From the NCBI RefSeq assembly GCF_000445105.1, contig NZ_ATDP01000094.1, positions 55,731 to 119,730 on the forward strand: a stretch of 64,000 nucleotides of DNA. The letters run 5' to 3'. The stretch comes from Sphingobium lactosutens DS20 (GTDB lineage: Bacteria > Pseudomonadota > Alphaproteobacteria > Sphingomonadales > Sphingomonadaceae). The notes under the pieces are model-generated. The model searched no databases and was not told where the DNA came from. It saw nothing but the letters and a program-made list of their open reading frames with translations. Both the position numbers and the translations under genes were made by a program. The stretch's first letter is position 1; each line of letters starts with the position of its first letter. Positions 1 through 8,479 of the stretch are shown here, in pieces.

Positions 1-364
1 CGGGTGGCGCGTCATTATGGCCCAGCACCACGATCACGTCATAGGCATCGTCGCTGCGTATGAGGCTTTCAGCCGAAAAGGCGCGCGGCAGTCGGATGGG
101 CCGGTTATAGGCGGGGTCCGCGCCATCGTCGGACCAGCCATCATCTGCGCGGATCCAGCGCCAGGGCAGGTGGATATTGCACGCCGGCGCCTTGCCCGGC
201 CGCAACAGCACACCCCGCAACGGCCAACGCCCGATCGGCGTGCAGCCATCGCCTTCCCGCTTGTCGGCAGCCACGCAGGCGCCGCCCCGTCCGATCGTGC
301 AATCCATCATCAGGTCGCCAAAGCTCAGCTGCCCGGCAGCGCAATCGACGCGGATCACGTTCAA
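1..364 (-). CDS. L,D-transpeptidase (YkuD) family protein, partial (3' end off window)
   Basis: Only the first 121 codons lie in the window; the catalytic HG...SxGC region would be to the left. The visible part has the usual features of the short YkuD-type L,D-transpeptidases: GRGG near residue 27, then ADKREGDGCTPIG, and later VVLGHNDAP. These enzymes cross-link peptidoglycan stem peptides in the periplasm, although no obvious signal peptide is present here. The frame is open from a TTG at 362-364 that overlaps the ribA stop codon (TTGA); a GTG two codons later is the alternative start. The gene follows xth and ribA on the same strand with overlaps, so it is probably the third gene of that operon. 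Family call is good; cellular role is inferred. Confidence 0.72.
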   Translation of the reverse strand, partial: MNVIRVDCAAGQLSFGDLMMDCTIGRGGACVAADKREGDGCTPIGRWPLRGVLLRPGKAPACNIHLPWRWIRADDGWSDDGADPAYNRPIRLPRAFSAESLIRSDDAYDVIVVLGHNDAPP

Positions 365-1431
365 AGCTGGTGGCCGGTCCGGTCGCGCTTGGTGGCGAGA
401 TAGCGTTCATTATGCGGATTGGCCGGCAGGATGATCGGCAGGCGTTCGGCGACCTTGATCCGGGCCGCCTCCAGCCCGGCGACCTTGTTGGGATTATTGG
501 TCAGCAACCGCACGGTGCCCACATTCAACAGGTCGAGCATCCGCGCCGCGACCGAAAAGTCGCGCGCGTCGATCGCAAAGCCCAGCCGGACATTGGCGTC
601 GACGGTGTCGAACCCCTGATCCTGCATCGCATAGGCGCGCAATTTGTTGACCAGACCGATCCCGCGCCCTTCCTGCCGCAGATAGAGCAATATGCCCCAG
701 GGCGCGTCGGCGATCCGGTGCAGCGCCTCGTGCAATTGCGGGCCGCAATCGCATTTCAGGCTGCCCAGCGCGTCCCCGGTCAGGCATTCGCTGTGCAGCC
801 GGACAACCGGCGGGGACGCATCGCGTTTCCCCACGATCAGTGCGACATGCTCGCGCGGCTCGTCAGGACTGCGAAAGGCGACGATTTCCGCGGTTTCGCT
901 TGCCGACACCGGCAGGCGCGCCCGGGTAGCTATGGCCAGATGGATCGCGTCGTCATAGGCAGCTATATCATCGGCGCTTGCCTCCACCTCTGCCTCGCCA
1001 TCAGGTTCGCTCACGAAATAGGCCGGCAAGATACCGGCCAGCCGCGCCAGCCGCAGCGCCGCCTGGGCGGCATGGGGGCTGACGAGAGGCCGCGCTCGGA
1101 AAGGTCCTTTAAGCGGTGAGGACAGGTCCAGCACCGGATCGGCGATGCTGGTCGCAACATCCGCATCGATCCAGGGCATGCGTTCAATCTGCACCGGGCG
1201 TTCGGGATCCGCCGCCGCCAGCTGGTTGGCGAGTTTCAATGTTTCGGCGCGCGCAGCGGAAATCAATATGTCGGCTTTGCCGTCGGGATCGAAGGCCGCC
1301 AGCGTCACCGCATCCGCGCCCTCGATCGCCATCAGGCGGATCGCGCCATCGTCCGCGGCCAGCCGCACCGCCCAGCCGCGGCGCAGCGCGTCGATCGCCC
1401 GCGCAGCGTTGCGCCCCGCCCCGCCCGCCAT
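361..1431 (-). CDS. ribA: GTP cyclohydrolase II
   Basis: RibA opens the ring of GTP to give 2,5-diamino-6-ribosylamino-4-pyrimidinone 5'-phosphate, formate and pyrophosphate, the first step of riboflavin synthesis, in the cytosol. The 356-residue protein has a C-terminal cyclohydrolase II domain (about residue 175 onward) with the zinc ligands Cys216, Cys227 and Cys229 (HSECLTGDALGSLKCDCG) and the RQEGRGIGLVNK loop. The N-terminal ~165 residues are not a recognisable DHBP synthase (RibB) domain and look like the divergent N-terminal half found in some alphaproteobacterial RibA proteins. The ATG at 1429-1431 overlaps the xth stop codon by one base (TGATG), which decides this start over a longer frame running upstream through xth. 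Confidence 0.93.
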   Translation of the reverse strand: MAGGAGRNAARAIDALRRGWAVRLAADDGAIRLMAIEGADAVTLAAFDPDGKADILISAARAETLKLANQLAAADPERPVQIERMPWIDADVATSIADPVLDLSSPLKGPFRARPLVSPHAAQAALRLARLAGILPAYFVSEPDGEAEVEASADDIAAYDDAIHLAIATRARLPVSASETAEIVAFRSPDEPREHVALIVGKRDASPPVVRLHSECLTGDALGSLKCDCGPQLHEALHRIADAPWGILLYLRQEGRGIGLVNKLRAYAMQDQGFDTVDANVRLGFAIDARDFSVAARMLDLLNVGTVRLLTNNPNKVAGLEAARIKVAERLPIILPANPHNERYLATKRDRTGHQL

Positions 1432-2228
1432 CAGAAGGCGAAGTCCGTGATGATCGGAATATGGTCCGACGGTTTGATCCAGCTGCGCGCCGGCTCGATC
1501 ACGCGGTGGCCAACCGCCTTGTCCGCAACATCGCGGGTCATCCACATATGGTCCAGCCGCCGCCCGCGATCGGACGCCGCCCAGTCCTTCGCCCGATAGC
1601 TCCACCAAGTGTAGAGCCGGGCTGGCGCGGGATGGAAATGACGCCCGATATCGACCCAGTCGTTCGATGCCTGTAGCCGCCCCAATATCTCGCATTCGAT
1701 GGGCGTGTGACTGACCACGTCAAGCAACTGGCGATGGCTCCACACGTCGCATTCCAGCGGCGCGATGTTGAAATCGCCGGTCAGGATGGTGGGCTTGTCC
1801 TCCAGCGCCGCCGACCATTCGATCATACGCTCCAGAAAATCCAGCTTCTGGCCGAACTTGGGGTTCACCTCCCGATCGGGTACGTCGCCGCCGGCAGGCA
1901 CATAGACATTTTCGATGCGCACGCCATTGTCCAGTCGAACGCCGACATGGCGCGCCTCGCCATTGGCCTGCCAGTCCAGCCGGTCATCTTCATGGATCGG
2001 CACCTTGCTCAGGATCGCCACCCCATGATGCATGCGCTGACCGTTCAGCACCTGATGCACATAGCCCATGCGCCGGAACATGTCGGTGGGGAAGGTTTCG
2101 TTCACCACCTTGGTTTCCTGCAAGCACAGGATGTCGGGGGATTCCTGCCGCAGCAAGTGTTCGACGATGTCGATGCGGGCGCGGACGCTGTTGATGTTCC
2201 AGGAGCAGACGGAGAGGGTTTGGGCCAT
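1431..2228 (-). CDS. xth: exodeoxyribonuclease III
   Basis: Xth is an AP endonuclease and 3'-5' exonuclease of base-excision repair. The 265-residue protein matches the full length of the endonuclease/exonuclease/phosphatase fold: CSWNINSVRAR at the N-terminus, metal-binding Glu38 in LQETK, GDFNIAP in the middle, RRLDHMW late and the catalytic SDHIPI near the C-terminus. The start ATG is at 2226-2228. It is the first gene of an apparent xth-ribA-transpeptidase operon with one-base overlaps. Family assignment is secure; the grouping with riboflavin synthesis probably reflects only transcriptional coupling. Confidence 0.94.
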   Translation of the reverse strand: MAQTLSVCSWNINSVRARIDIVEHLLRQESPDILCLQETKVVNETFPTDMFRRMGYVHQVLNGQRMHHGVAILSKVPIHEDDRLDWQANGEARHVGVRLDNGVRIENVYVPAGGDVPDREVNPKFGQKLDFLERMIEWSAALEDKPTILTGDFNIAPLECDVWSHRQLLDVVSHTPIECEILGRLQASNDWVDIGRHFHPAPARLYTWWSYRAKDWAASDRGRRLDHMWMTRDVADKAVGHRVIEPARSWIKPSDHIPIITDFAF

Positions 2229-2298
2229 GGGCTTGCCCTAAAAGCGTGCGGGACGTTGCGCAAGCCGCCCGCATGTTCACCGGCGGCGGACAATGTAA

Positions 2299-2330
2299 GA
2301 CCCCCGCTCCGGGGGCGTGGAACGGGGGTC
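2299..2330. terminator. strong GC-rich hairpin between lolA-like and xth genes
   Basis: Arms 2299-2310 and 2319-2330 pair over 12 bp with one mismatch around an 8-nt loop. There is no T-run on either strand, so it is not a classical intrinsic terminator. It lies about 165 bp past the lolA-like stop and 70 bp upstream of the xth start, in a 266-bp gap where I see no other feature. It could be a Rho-assisted 3' end or a structured xth leader. Confidence 0.35.
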
Positions 2331-2494
2331 TCGATCGCGCCCTTGAAGCGCTTCGCAGCGAAAGATGGGGACCGGGTAACAGGGGGGAAATCCCGGTTTT
2401 GCCTTCCGCTGTGAAATCTTGATTAGCGTCGCGGATATGAGCGGCAGATGAACGGCGCGGAAAGTTTTTCCATCCGTCGCGCCGGACGCTCCAG

Positions 2495-3133
2495 TCAGCC
2501 GCCTGCGGAACGGCCACGTGGACGCGGATCGGTCCAGCGAAAGGCATTATTGTCCACCGGCACCCCGTAACGCTGATTGGTCAGGCGCACGGCCGTACGG
2601 TTATTCTGCGAATCAAGCGCCACCCAGCCATAAAGCTGCAAGCCGGCGGGACTCGCGGCGTCGCGCTTGAAGATCATGGTGATGGTGCCGAACTCCGGCC
2701 GTTTGGGATCGCGCGCCTGAACGGACAGGATCGACGGGTCGTCGGTCGGGATCACCTTGCCGAATTTCGACAGGTCCTTGCTTGGATCGATCAACGCACC
2801 CAACGGCGAATTGCCGATCGGCCAACGCTGGACCTGCCGCACCTCATAGTCGATGACGGTCAGCGCCTTGCCATCTCCCACGATCAGCAATGGCACGCCC
2901 TTTTGATACTGGAAGCGGATCTTGCCGGGCTGCTTCAGCGTCAGCTTGCCGGTCAGCGTCTGGCCATTGCGGTCGGTCTGGCTGAAATCGGCGGTCATGG
3001 TCGTCACCGCGCGGATATAGGCATTGACCCGCGACAGGTCCGACTGGTTTTGCTGCGCGGTGGCCGGGACGGTCGGTATGACCAGCGGCGCAGAGGCAAG
3101 GACCAGCATAAGGGGCGCAACGATGCGCTTCAT
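2495..3133 (-). CDS. LolA-like outer-membrane lipoprotein carrier protein
   Basis: The 212-residue product has a signal peptide (charged MKR, hydrophobic stretch to about residue 24, ATA-Q-like cleavage site) and a LolA-type half-barrel: ADFSQTDRNGQTLTGKLTLKQPGKIRFQY at about 48-76 and the following VGDGKALTVIDYEVRQVQRWPI strand pattern. LolA carries lipoproteins across the periplasm from LolCDE to LolB. The gene follows ftsK on the same strand, a common alphaproteobacterial order, with a 270-bp gap that holds a candidate small RNA. The C-terminus (RPRGRSAGG) is basic and probably disordered. Family is confident; whether it is the main LolA or a paralogue cannot be told from the window. Confidence 0.85.
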   Translation of the reverse strand: MKRIVAPLMLVLASAPLVIPTVPATAQQNQSDLSRVNAYIRAVTTMTADFSQTDRNGQTLTGKLTLKQPGKIRFQYQKGVPLLIVGDGKALTVIDYEVRQVQRWPIGNSPLGALIDPSKDLSKFGKVIPTDDPSILSVQARDPKRPEFGTITMIFKRDAASPAGLQLYGWVALDSQNNRTAVRLTNQRYGVPVDNNAFRWTDPRPRGRSAGG

Positions 3134-3266
3134 GGCGTGTAACTCCGGTTCGTTCCTGTGGGATCTGACCTAGAAGGCGGGGCTTGAACCCGCTGTGAAC
3201 CCGCTCGTTCCGAAACTGCAAGGATTTGCGCAAGCGAAATCCTGCCGCGTCCCGCTTGCCCAAATC

Positions 3267-3329
3267 AAAAAAAGGGCCGGTCCGAAGACCAGCCCTGAAA
3301 GTTTTTAGGAGAGGATGCCTGAAAGGCCC
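3267..3329 (-). ncRNA. candidate small RNA, family copy A
   Basis: About 63 nt, read on the minus strand from a predicted start at G3329. It starts GGGCC, forms a short hairpin (GCCU-UUC-AGGC), exposes AUCCUCUCCUAAAA, which is complementary to Shine-Dalgarno sequences, and ends in an intrinsic terminator: a 9-bp stem capped by a UUCG tetraloop (3274-3295) followed by seven Ts (3267-3273). The first 26 nt after the initial base are identical to copies B (9993-10052) and C (47130-47192), whereas the terminator stems differ in sequence but not in form. This is the pattern of a conserved trans-acting RNA. It lies between ftsK (ends 3404) and the lolA-like gene (starts 3133). No protein frame explains the conservation. 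A terminated leader of the lolA-like gene is the alternative. Confidence 0.72.
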
Positions 3330-3333
3330 GTTC

Positions 3334-3398
3334 CTTATGTCGTCAGGCCGGCGTCCACTCAAATGCGAAGGCTTCGATCACGATTGCATGCCCTGCAA
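3334..3398 (-). promoter_or_regulatory. predicted promoter and operator of small RNA copy A
   Basis: On the minus strand a -35 (TTGAGT, 3357-3362) and a -10 (CATAAG, 3334-3339) are separated by 17 nt, with the predicted start five bases after the -10. Twenty-one nt upstream of the -35 lies the inverted repeat TTGCA-GGGCA-TGCAA (3384-3398), centred near -64, a position typical of activator sites. TTCGCAT sits directly before the -35. The same elements at the same spacing occur at copies B and C. The repeat reaches to within six bases of the ftsK stop codon. Confidence 0.62.
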
Positions 3399-3403
3399 TC
3401 GCA

Positions 3404-5725
3404 TCAGATGGGATTGCCATTCTCGTCGCGCAGCACTTCGCGCCGGCCGACATGGTTGGGCGGACCGACTAGGCCCTCCTCCTCCATCCGCTCGATCAGG
3501 CGCGCCGCGCTGTTATACCCGACGCGCAATTGCCGTTGGAGCCAGCTGGTCGAGGCCTTCTGGTTTTCGAACACCAGCTGACATGCCTTGCGGAACAGCT
3601 GCGCGTCCGGGCTGTCATCGCCCAGATCGACGCCATCGAGCGCAAAGCTGCCTTCCTCCGGTTCCTCGGTGACGGCGGAGATATAGTCGGGCTGCCCCTG
3701 CGCGCGCCAATGGTCGGCAACCATCCGCACTTCGTCATCCGATACGAAGGGACCATGAACGCGGGTCAGGCCCTTGCCGCCATGCATATAGAGCATGTCG
3801 CCCTTGCCCAGCAGTTGTTCGGCACCCTGCTCGCCCAGGATGGTGCGGCTGTCGATCTTGCTGGTGACGAAGAAGCTGATGCGGGTCGGCAAATTCGCCT
3901 TGATGACGCCGGTGATGACGTCGACCGATGGGCGCTGGGTTGCAAGTATCAGGTGGATGCCTGCCGCGCGCGCCTTTTGCGCGAGGCGTTGGATCAGGAA
4001 TTCGACTTCCTTGCCCGCCGTCATCATGAGGTCGGCCAGCTCGTCGACCACCACCACGATCTGCGGCAGCGGCTGGAAATCGAGCTGCTCCTCCTCATAG
4101 ATGGGCTTGCCGGTTTCGGGATCATAGCCGGTCTGGACGCGCCGGCCGAGCGGCTTGCCCTTGGCCTTGGCGGCGCGCACCTTCTCGTTATAGTTGGCGA
4201 GATTGCGGACCGAAATGGACGCCATCATGCGGTAGCGGTCCTCCATCTGCTCCACCGCCCATTTGAGCGCGCGGATCGCCTTGCTCGGTTCGGTCACGAC
4301 CGGCGACAGCAGATGCGGGATGTCGTCATAGGTCGACAATTCCAGCATCTTGGGATCGATCATGATGAGGCGCAGCTGGTCGGGCGTCATGCGATAGAGC
4401 AGCGACAGGATCATCGCATTGAGGCCCACCGACTTGCCCGACCCGGTGGTGCCCGCGATCAGCAGATGCGGCATGGGGGCGAGGTCCGCGATGATCGGCT
4501 CGCCCGAAATATTCTTGCCAAGAATGATCGGCAAAGTTGCTTCCTGGCCGAATTGCTCGCTGGTAATGAGTTCGCGGAAGGACACGCCCTCCCGATTGGC
4601 ATTGGGCAGTTCGATGCCGATGACCGTGCGCCCCGGAATCGTCGCGACGCGGGCCGACAGGGCCGACATGTTACGCGCAATGTCGTCGGCCAGCGCGATG
4701 ACGCGGCTTGCCTTGATACCCGGCGCGGGTTCCAGCTCATACATGGTGACGACCGGGCCAGGGCGGACCTCGGTGATGTTGCCCTTCACATGGAAATCGT
4801 CGAGCACCGATTCGAGCAGCCGGGCGTTGCGCTCCAGCGCGGCCTTGTCGATCTTGCCACCCTGATTGGCAGGAATGGGATTGAGCAGATCGGGCGAGGG
4901 CAGCGAACTGTTGCCGAACAGATCGTCCTGACTGACGGGGGCCATGGCGCGCTGCACCGGGGCGGGCTTGGGCGCCTGGATCGTGATCGGCGGCTTGGGC
5001 TCGTTCGATACCTGGCGGCGCGGCGCGATGACGCGCTCCTCTTCCTCCTCCGCCTGCGACATCGGTTCAGCGGCCGGGCTTCCCGCCAGCGCCAGACTGG
5101 GACGCGGCAGGGTCAATCGCGGAAGGGTCGGGCGACGCAGCGCGATGATCGGCTTTTCCAGCGCCAGACTGCGATAACAGATGAACAGCCCGATGATCAG
5201 CGCCAGCACGATCACGCCACCCTTGATCCAAGGAGCGGCGGCCGGAGCCTGCGCCAGCAGGCTGCCAATTCCCTTGGCCGTGACCAACCCGATCACTCCG
5301 CCCCAACCGGCAGGCAGACCGACCAGGGGATCGGTCTGGAACAGGGAAAGGGCAATGCCGATCAGAATGATGCCGAACAGACATTTGCCGAACTGGCCCT
5401 TCCACCCCTGCATATCCTGGTCGCCCCAGAGCCGACGGGCCGTGACCGCCATCAGCGGCAGGATCAGCGCCACCGGCACACCCAGCAGCCAGAGCAGAAA
5501 ATCGGCCGCCCAGGCGCCGGGCGCGGCCATGATGTTGGCGACATGATCGCCCGCGACCGTGTTCATCGACGGATCGCTCGGCGCATAGCTGAGCAGCGCC
5601 AGCGCCAGGAACAAGGTCCCCAGCACCAGCGCGATCGCGCCAATCAGCGCGCCGCTGCGGATCAGGCTGCGCTTGAGCATTTCACGCCATTCCGGCGTGC
5701 GTTTGACGGTGCGGCCGACGGCCAT
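3404..5725 (-). CDS. ftsK: DNA translocase FtsK
   Basis: FtsK is a septum-anchored hexameric motor that pumps DNA during chromosome dimer resolution and division. The 773-residue protein has four predicted N-terminal membrane segments (about residues 25-47, 75-95, 115-130 and 168-185), a fairly short proline-rich linker with an acidic EEEEE patch near 226, an alpha/beta motor domain with Walker A GTTGSGKS at 425-432 and Walker B IVVVVDELADLM, the ATQRPSVDVITGVIKANLP sensor region, and a C-terminal winged-helix gamma domain (SWLQRQLRVGYNSAARLIERME) that reads KOPS sites. The start chosen is ATG 5723-5725 with a G-rich stretch about 11 nt upstream; an in-frame codon at 5764 would add 13 residues. 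No other gene is coupled to it directly. Confidence 0.95.
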   Translation of the reverse strand: MAVGRTVKRTPEWREMLKRSLIRSGALIGAIALVLGTLFLALALLSYAPSDPSMNTVAGDHVANIMAAPGAWAADFLLWLLGVPVALILPLMAVTARRLWGDQDMQGWKGQFGKCLFGIILIGIALSLFQTDPLVGLPAGWGGVIGLVTAKGIGSLLAQAPAAAPWIKGGVIVLALIIGLFICYRSLALEKPIIALRRPTLPRLTLPRPSLALAGSPAAEPMSQAEEEEERVIAPRRQVSNEPKPPITIQAPKPAPVQRAMAPVSQDDLFGNSSLPSPDLLNPIPANQGGKIDKAALERNARLLESVLDDFHVKGNITEVRPGPVVTMYELEPAPGIKASRVIALADDIARNMSALSARVATIPGRTVIGIELPNANREGVSFRELITSEQFGQEATLPIILGKNISGEPIIADLAPMPHLLIAGTTGSGKSVGLNAMILSLLYRMTPDQLRLIMIDPKMLELSTYDDIPHLLSPVVTEPSKAIRALKWAVEQMEDRYRMMASISVRNLANYNEKVRAAKAKGKPLGRRVQTGYDPETGKPIYEEEQLDFQPLPQIVVVVDELADLMMTAGKEVEFLIQRLAQKARAAGIHLILATQRPSVDVITGVIKANLPTRISFFVTSKIDSRTILGEQGAEQLLGKGDMLYMHGGKGLTRVHGPFVSDDEVRMVADHWRAQGQPDYISAVTEEPEEGSFALDGVDLGDDSPDAQLFRKACQLVFENQKASTSWLQRQLRVGYNSAARLIERMEEEGLVGPPNHVGRREVLRDENGNPI

Positions 5726-5827
5726 ATCCTGTCTGTGTCCCCCAAATGTTCCGTTTCGGCACAATGCGCCGAGGGGGGAGTCCGCGTCAAGCCCGCGGAC
5801 CTTCAGCCTGTCGTGCCGAGGCCTGGC

Positions 5828-6316
5828 TTACGACGGGAGCGCAGCCAGGCGAACCAGTGCCTGCCCATCGACCCGCTGGACGGTCCATTCGTCCATCGCG
5901 CGTGCACCCAGCGCCCTATAGAAGGCGATGGACGGTTCATTCCAGTCCAGCACCGACCATTCCAGCCGCGCGCAGTCCCGATCGATCGCGAGCGCCGCGA
6001 GGCGCGCCAGCAACGCCTTGCCCGCACCCCGCCCGCGCGCCTCCGGCAGCACAAACAGATCCTCCAGATACAGGCCCGGTCGCCCTTCAAAAGTAGAAAA
6101 ATTATGGAAGAACAAGGCAAAGCCCACCGCCGATCCGTCCGCCTCCGCGATCAGCACTTCCGCCATCGGACGGGGTCCGAACAGGTAGCGGCCAAGCATG
6201 TCGCGGTCCGCCTTCACCTCATGCGCCAGCCGTTCATACTCGGCGAGCGCCAGGATGAAGCCGTGGATCGTGTCGATGTCGTCGGCCTGCGCCGCGCGCA
6301 CTAGGATGCTGCTCAT
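5828..6316 (-). CDS. GNAT family N-acetyltransferase
   Basis: A 162-residue single-domain GNAT protein. The acetyl-CoA binding motif A is clear: YLEDLFVLPEARGRGAGKAL at about 83-102, with the R/Q-x-x-G-x-G pyrophosphate loop, followed by motif B WSVLDWNEPSIAFYRALGA at 120-138. The overall pattern (EYERLAHEVKAD near the N-terminus, FSTFEGRPGLYLEDLFV) resembles the spermidine/spermine N1-acetyltransferase-like or thialysine acetyltransferase group, so a small polyamine or amine substrate is plausible but not shown. Its ATG overlaps the end of the upstream DMT transporter gene by four bases, so the two are co-transcribed. Confidence 0.88.
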   Translation of the reverse strand: MSSILVRAAQADDIDTIHGFILALAEYERLAHEVKADRDMLGRYLFGPRPMAEVLIAEADGSAVGFALFFHNFSTFEGRPGLYLEDLFVLPEARGRGAGKALLARLAALAIDRDCARLEWSVLDWNEPSIAFYRALGARAMDEWTVQRVDGQALVRLAALPS

Positions 6317-7218
6317 GCCGTCCCTGCCTCCACATGGGCGATTGCCGCCCGTTTCGAGCGCGCCGCGATAAGGCAGCCGGCAACGATCAGCAAGGCGCCC
6401 GCCAGCGTCGCCAGCGTCAATGGCTCGCCAAAGATCAGCCAGCCGATGATCGCCGCCCAGATGAAGGCGCTATATTCGATCGGTATCAGGCGCTGCGCCT
6501 CCGCGCGGGCATAGGCCCAGGCCAGCACCGCGAGCGAGGTGAAGGCGAGGGTTGCGGCGAGGAGCACCAGCGGGGCGGCGTCCAGCGGCGGCATTGCCAG
6601 CCAGAAGGGCGCTGCCAGGGCAAAGACCCCCAGCATGACAAGATGCTGAAAGAAGGCGACCTCGATCGGGGAGGCCAGCTGCGCTTGCTTGCGCTGGATG
6701 ATGAGGTTCCAGGCGAAGAGCACCGCGGACGCCAGCACCGCCAGCGCGCCGAGCAGGGCATCGGGCTCGTAGCGCCCCTGCAACCGACCGGACAATATGA
6801 CCGCAACGCCGGTCAGACCCAGGAGCGACGCGCCGATCGCGCGCCGCCCGACGCGTTCCCTGAGCAGCCACGCCGCCAGATAGAGCGCGATCAGCGGCGC
6901 GATGAACGACAGGGCGATCGCTTCGGCGAGCGGCAAGCGCAAAATCGCCCAGAAAAAGAGCGCCGCCATGAAGGCGACCACGACGCCGCGCAGCAGATGG
7001 ATGCGCAGCACCGCCGCGCCGGGCCAGCGCTGCCGCGTCGCCAGCATCAATATAAGGCCTAGCACCGTCCCCGCGAGCGCCCGCCAGAAAAGGGCATTGT
7101 AGAGCCCAATCGCCAGCCCCAGCCCTTTCATCGTCGCATCCATCACAGAGAACAACGCGACGCCCAGGCAACAGACGACAAAAGGGGCCGCGACATTATG
7201 CGGCGGTGAGGCGTCCAT
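6313..7218 (-). CDS. DMT superfamily transporter (EamA domains)
   Basis: A 301-residue membrane protein with about ten hydrophobic segments forming two EamA repeats, the standard architecture of drug/metabolite transporters in the inner membrane. Examples are the first helix FVVCCLGVALFSVMDATMKG, the pair around LLRGVVVAFMAALFFWAILRL and the second repeat around ALLGALAVLASAVLFAWNLI. The substrate cannot be predicted. It ends within the ATG of the downstream acetyltransferase (ATGA overlap), suggesting that the two act on related small molecules, though this is inference. It starts 15 bp after the end of ispG, read in the same direction, and may share its promoter. Confidence 0.87.
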   Translation of the reverse strand: MDASPPHNVAAPFVVCCLGVALFSVMDATMKGLGLAIGLYNALFWRALAGTVLGLILMLATRQRWPGAAVLRIHLLRGVVVAFMAALFFWAILRLPLAEAIALSFIAPLIALYLAAWLLRERVGRRAIGASLLGLTGVAVILSGRLQGRYEPDALLGALAVLASAVLFAWNLIIQRKQAQLASPIEVAFFQHLVMLGVFALAAPFWLAMPPLDAAPLVLLAATLAFTSLAVLAWAYARAEAQRLIPIEYSAFIWAAIIGWLIFGEPLTLATLAGALLIVAGCLIAARSKRAAIAHVEAGTA

Positions 7219-7232
7219 GGTTGCGCTTTGTC

Positions 7233-8393
7233 CTATTCGGCCGCTTCGACCTTGCCGGCGTCCGTGGATTCGGCCTCCAGCTTGGCCGCTTCGATCTCGG
7301 CCGCCTTGGCTTCCACCAGACGGACGATATGGTCGACCATATCGGCGTCCTGAACTATATGGTCGGTGACACCCGACAAATAGACCATATGCTTGCCCGC
7401 CCCGCCGCCGGTCAGGCCAATGTCGGTTTCGCGCGCTTCACCCGGGCCGTTGACGACGCAGCCGAGGACGGAGAGCGACAGGGGCGTATGGATATGCTGG
7501 AGCCGCTCCTCCAGCGCCTGCACGGTGCGGATCACGTCAAAGCCCTGCCGCGCGCAGCTGGGGCAGGAAATCACCTTCACGCCGCGGGTGCGGATGCCGA
7601 GCGACTTCAATATCTCATAGCCGACCCGCACTTCCTCTTCCGGTTCGGCGGACAGGGACACGCGGATAGTGTCGCCAATGCCGGCCCAAAGCAGATTGCC
7701 GATGCCGATGGCGCTTTTCACCGTGCCGCCGATCAGGCCGCCCGCTTCGGTAATGCCCAGATGCAGCGGACAATCGACCGCCTCGGCAAGGCTCGCATAG
7801 GCGGCGACGGCCAGGAACACGTCGCTGGCCTTCACCGCGACCTTGTATTCGTGGAAATCCTGATCCTGAAGCAGCTTGATATGGTCGAGCGCGCTTTCGA
7901 CCAGCGCTTCGGGGCAGGGTTCGCCATATTTTTCCAGCAAATCCTTTTCGAGACTGCCGGCGTTGACGCCGATGCGGATGGAGCAGCCATTCGCCTTGGC
8001 CGCGTCCACCACTTCCTTGACCCGCGCCTCGCTGCCGATGTTGCCGGGATTGATCCGCAGGCAGGCCGCGCCCGCATCGGCGGCCTCCAGCGCGCGCTTG
8101 TAATGGAAATGGATATCCGCGACGATCGGCACGCGGGCGGCGCGCACGATCTGCTTCAAGGCGGCGGTCGACGCCTCGTCGGGGCAGGACACGCGGATGA
8201 TGTCCACGCCCACCTCCTCGCAGCGACGGATCTGGTCGATCGTCGCCCTGACGTCGTGGGTGGGCGTATTGGTCATCGTCTGCACGCTGACCGGGGCGCC
8301 TCCACCCACCGGCACATTGCCGACCATGATCTGCCGGCATTGGCGACGGGCGATATCGCGCCAGGGACGCAGGCCGGGATTATGGTCGGACAT
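7233..8393 (-). CDS. ispG: 4-hydroxy-3-methylbut-2-en-1-yl diphosphate synthase (IspG/GcpE)
   Basis: IspG reductively opens methylerythritol cyclodiphosphate to HMBPP, the penultimate step of the non-mevalonate isoprenoid pathway. The protein has 386 residues, the bacterial two-domain length: an N-terminal TIM barrel ([32 protein letters not shown]) and a C-terminal [4Fe-4S] domain with Cys277, Cys280 (CPSCAR) and Cys312 ([10 protein letters not shown]) as cluster ligands and Glu319 as fourth ligand. The last ~25 residues are a lysine/glutamate/alanine-rich tail that is not part of the fold. It needs iron-sulfur clusters, which the SUF operon at 30-36 kb in this window would supply. Confidence 0.96.
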   Translation of the reverse strand: MSDHNPGLRPWRDIARRQCRQIMVGNVPVGGGAPVSVQTMTNTPTHDVRATIDQIRRCEEVGVDIIRVSCPDEASTAALKQIVRAARVPIVADIHFHYKRALEAADAGAACLRINPGNIGSEARVKEVVDAAKANGCSIRIGVNAGSLEKDLLEKYGEPCPEALVESALDHIKLLQDQDFHEYKVAVKASDVFLAVAAYASLAEAVDCPLHLGITEAGGLIGGTVKSAIGIGNLLWAGIGDTIRVSLSAEPEEEVRVGYEILKSLGIRTRGVKVISCPSCARQGFDVIRTVQALEERLQHIHTPLSLSVLGCVVNGPGEARETDIGLTGGGAGKHMVYLSGVTDHIVQDADMVDHIVRLVEAKAAEIEAAKLEAESTDAGKVEAAE

Positions 8394-8479
8394 GAAAAAG
8401 GGGCTCCGTGGTTACGAAGCCCCTATAGTCCTTCACGCGCCGGGTTGAAACCGCCGACGCGCACAATCGCACGCCCGGA

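Noticed and set aside
3330..3337. GGAAC next to the start of sRNA copy A, like an EcfG -35 element
   Set aside because: It is absent from copies B and C and lies at the start site rather than at -35; the shared TTGMGA-N17-CAYAWA elements explain the promoter better.
3530..6304. Very long open frame on the plus strand antisense to ftsK and the acetyltransferase gene
   Set aside because: It mirrors the codon pattern of ftsK in a GC-rich genome, is rich in Arg, His and Gln and shows no known domain; ftsK on the other strand has all its motifs.
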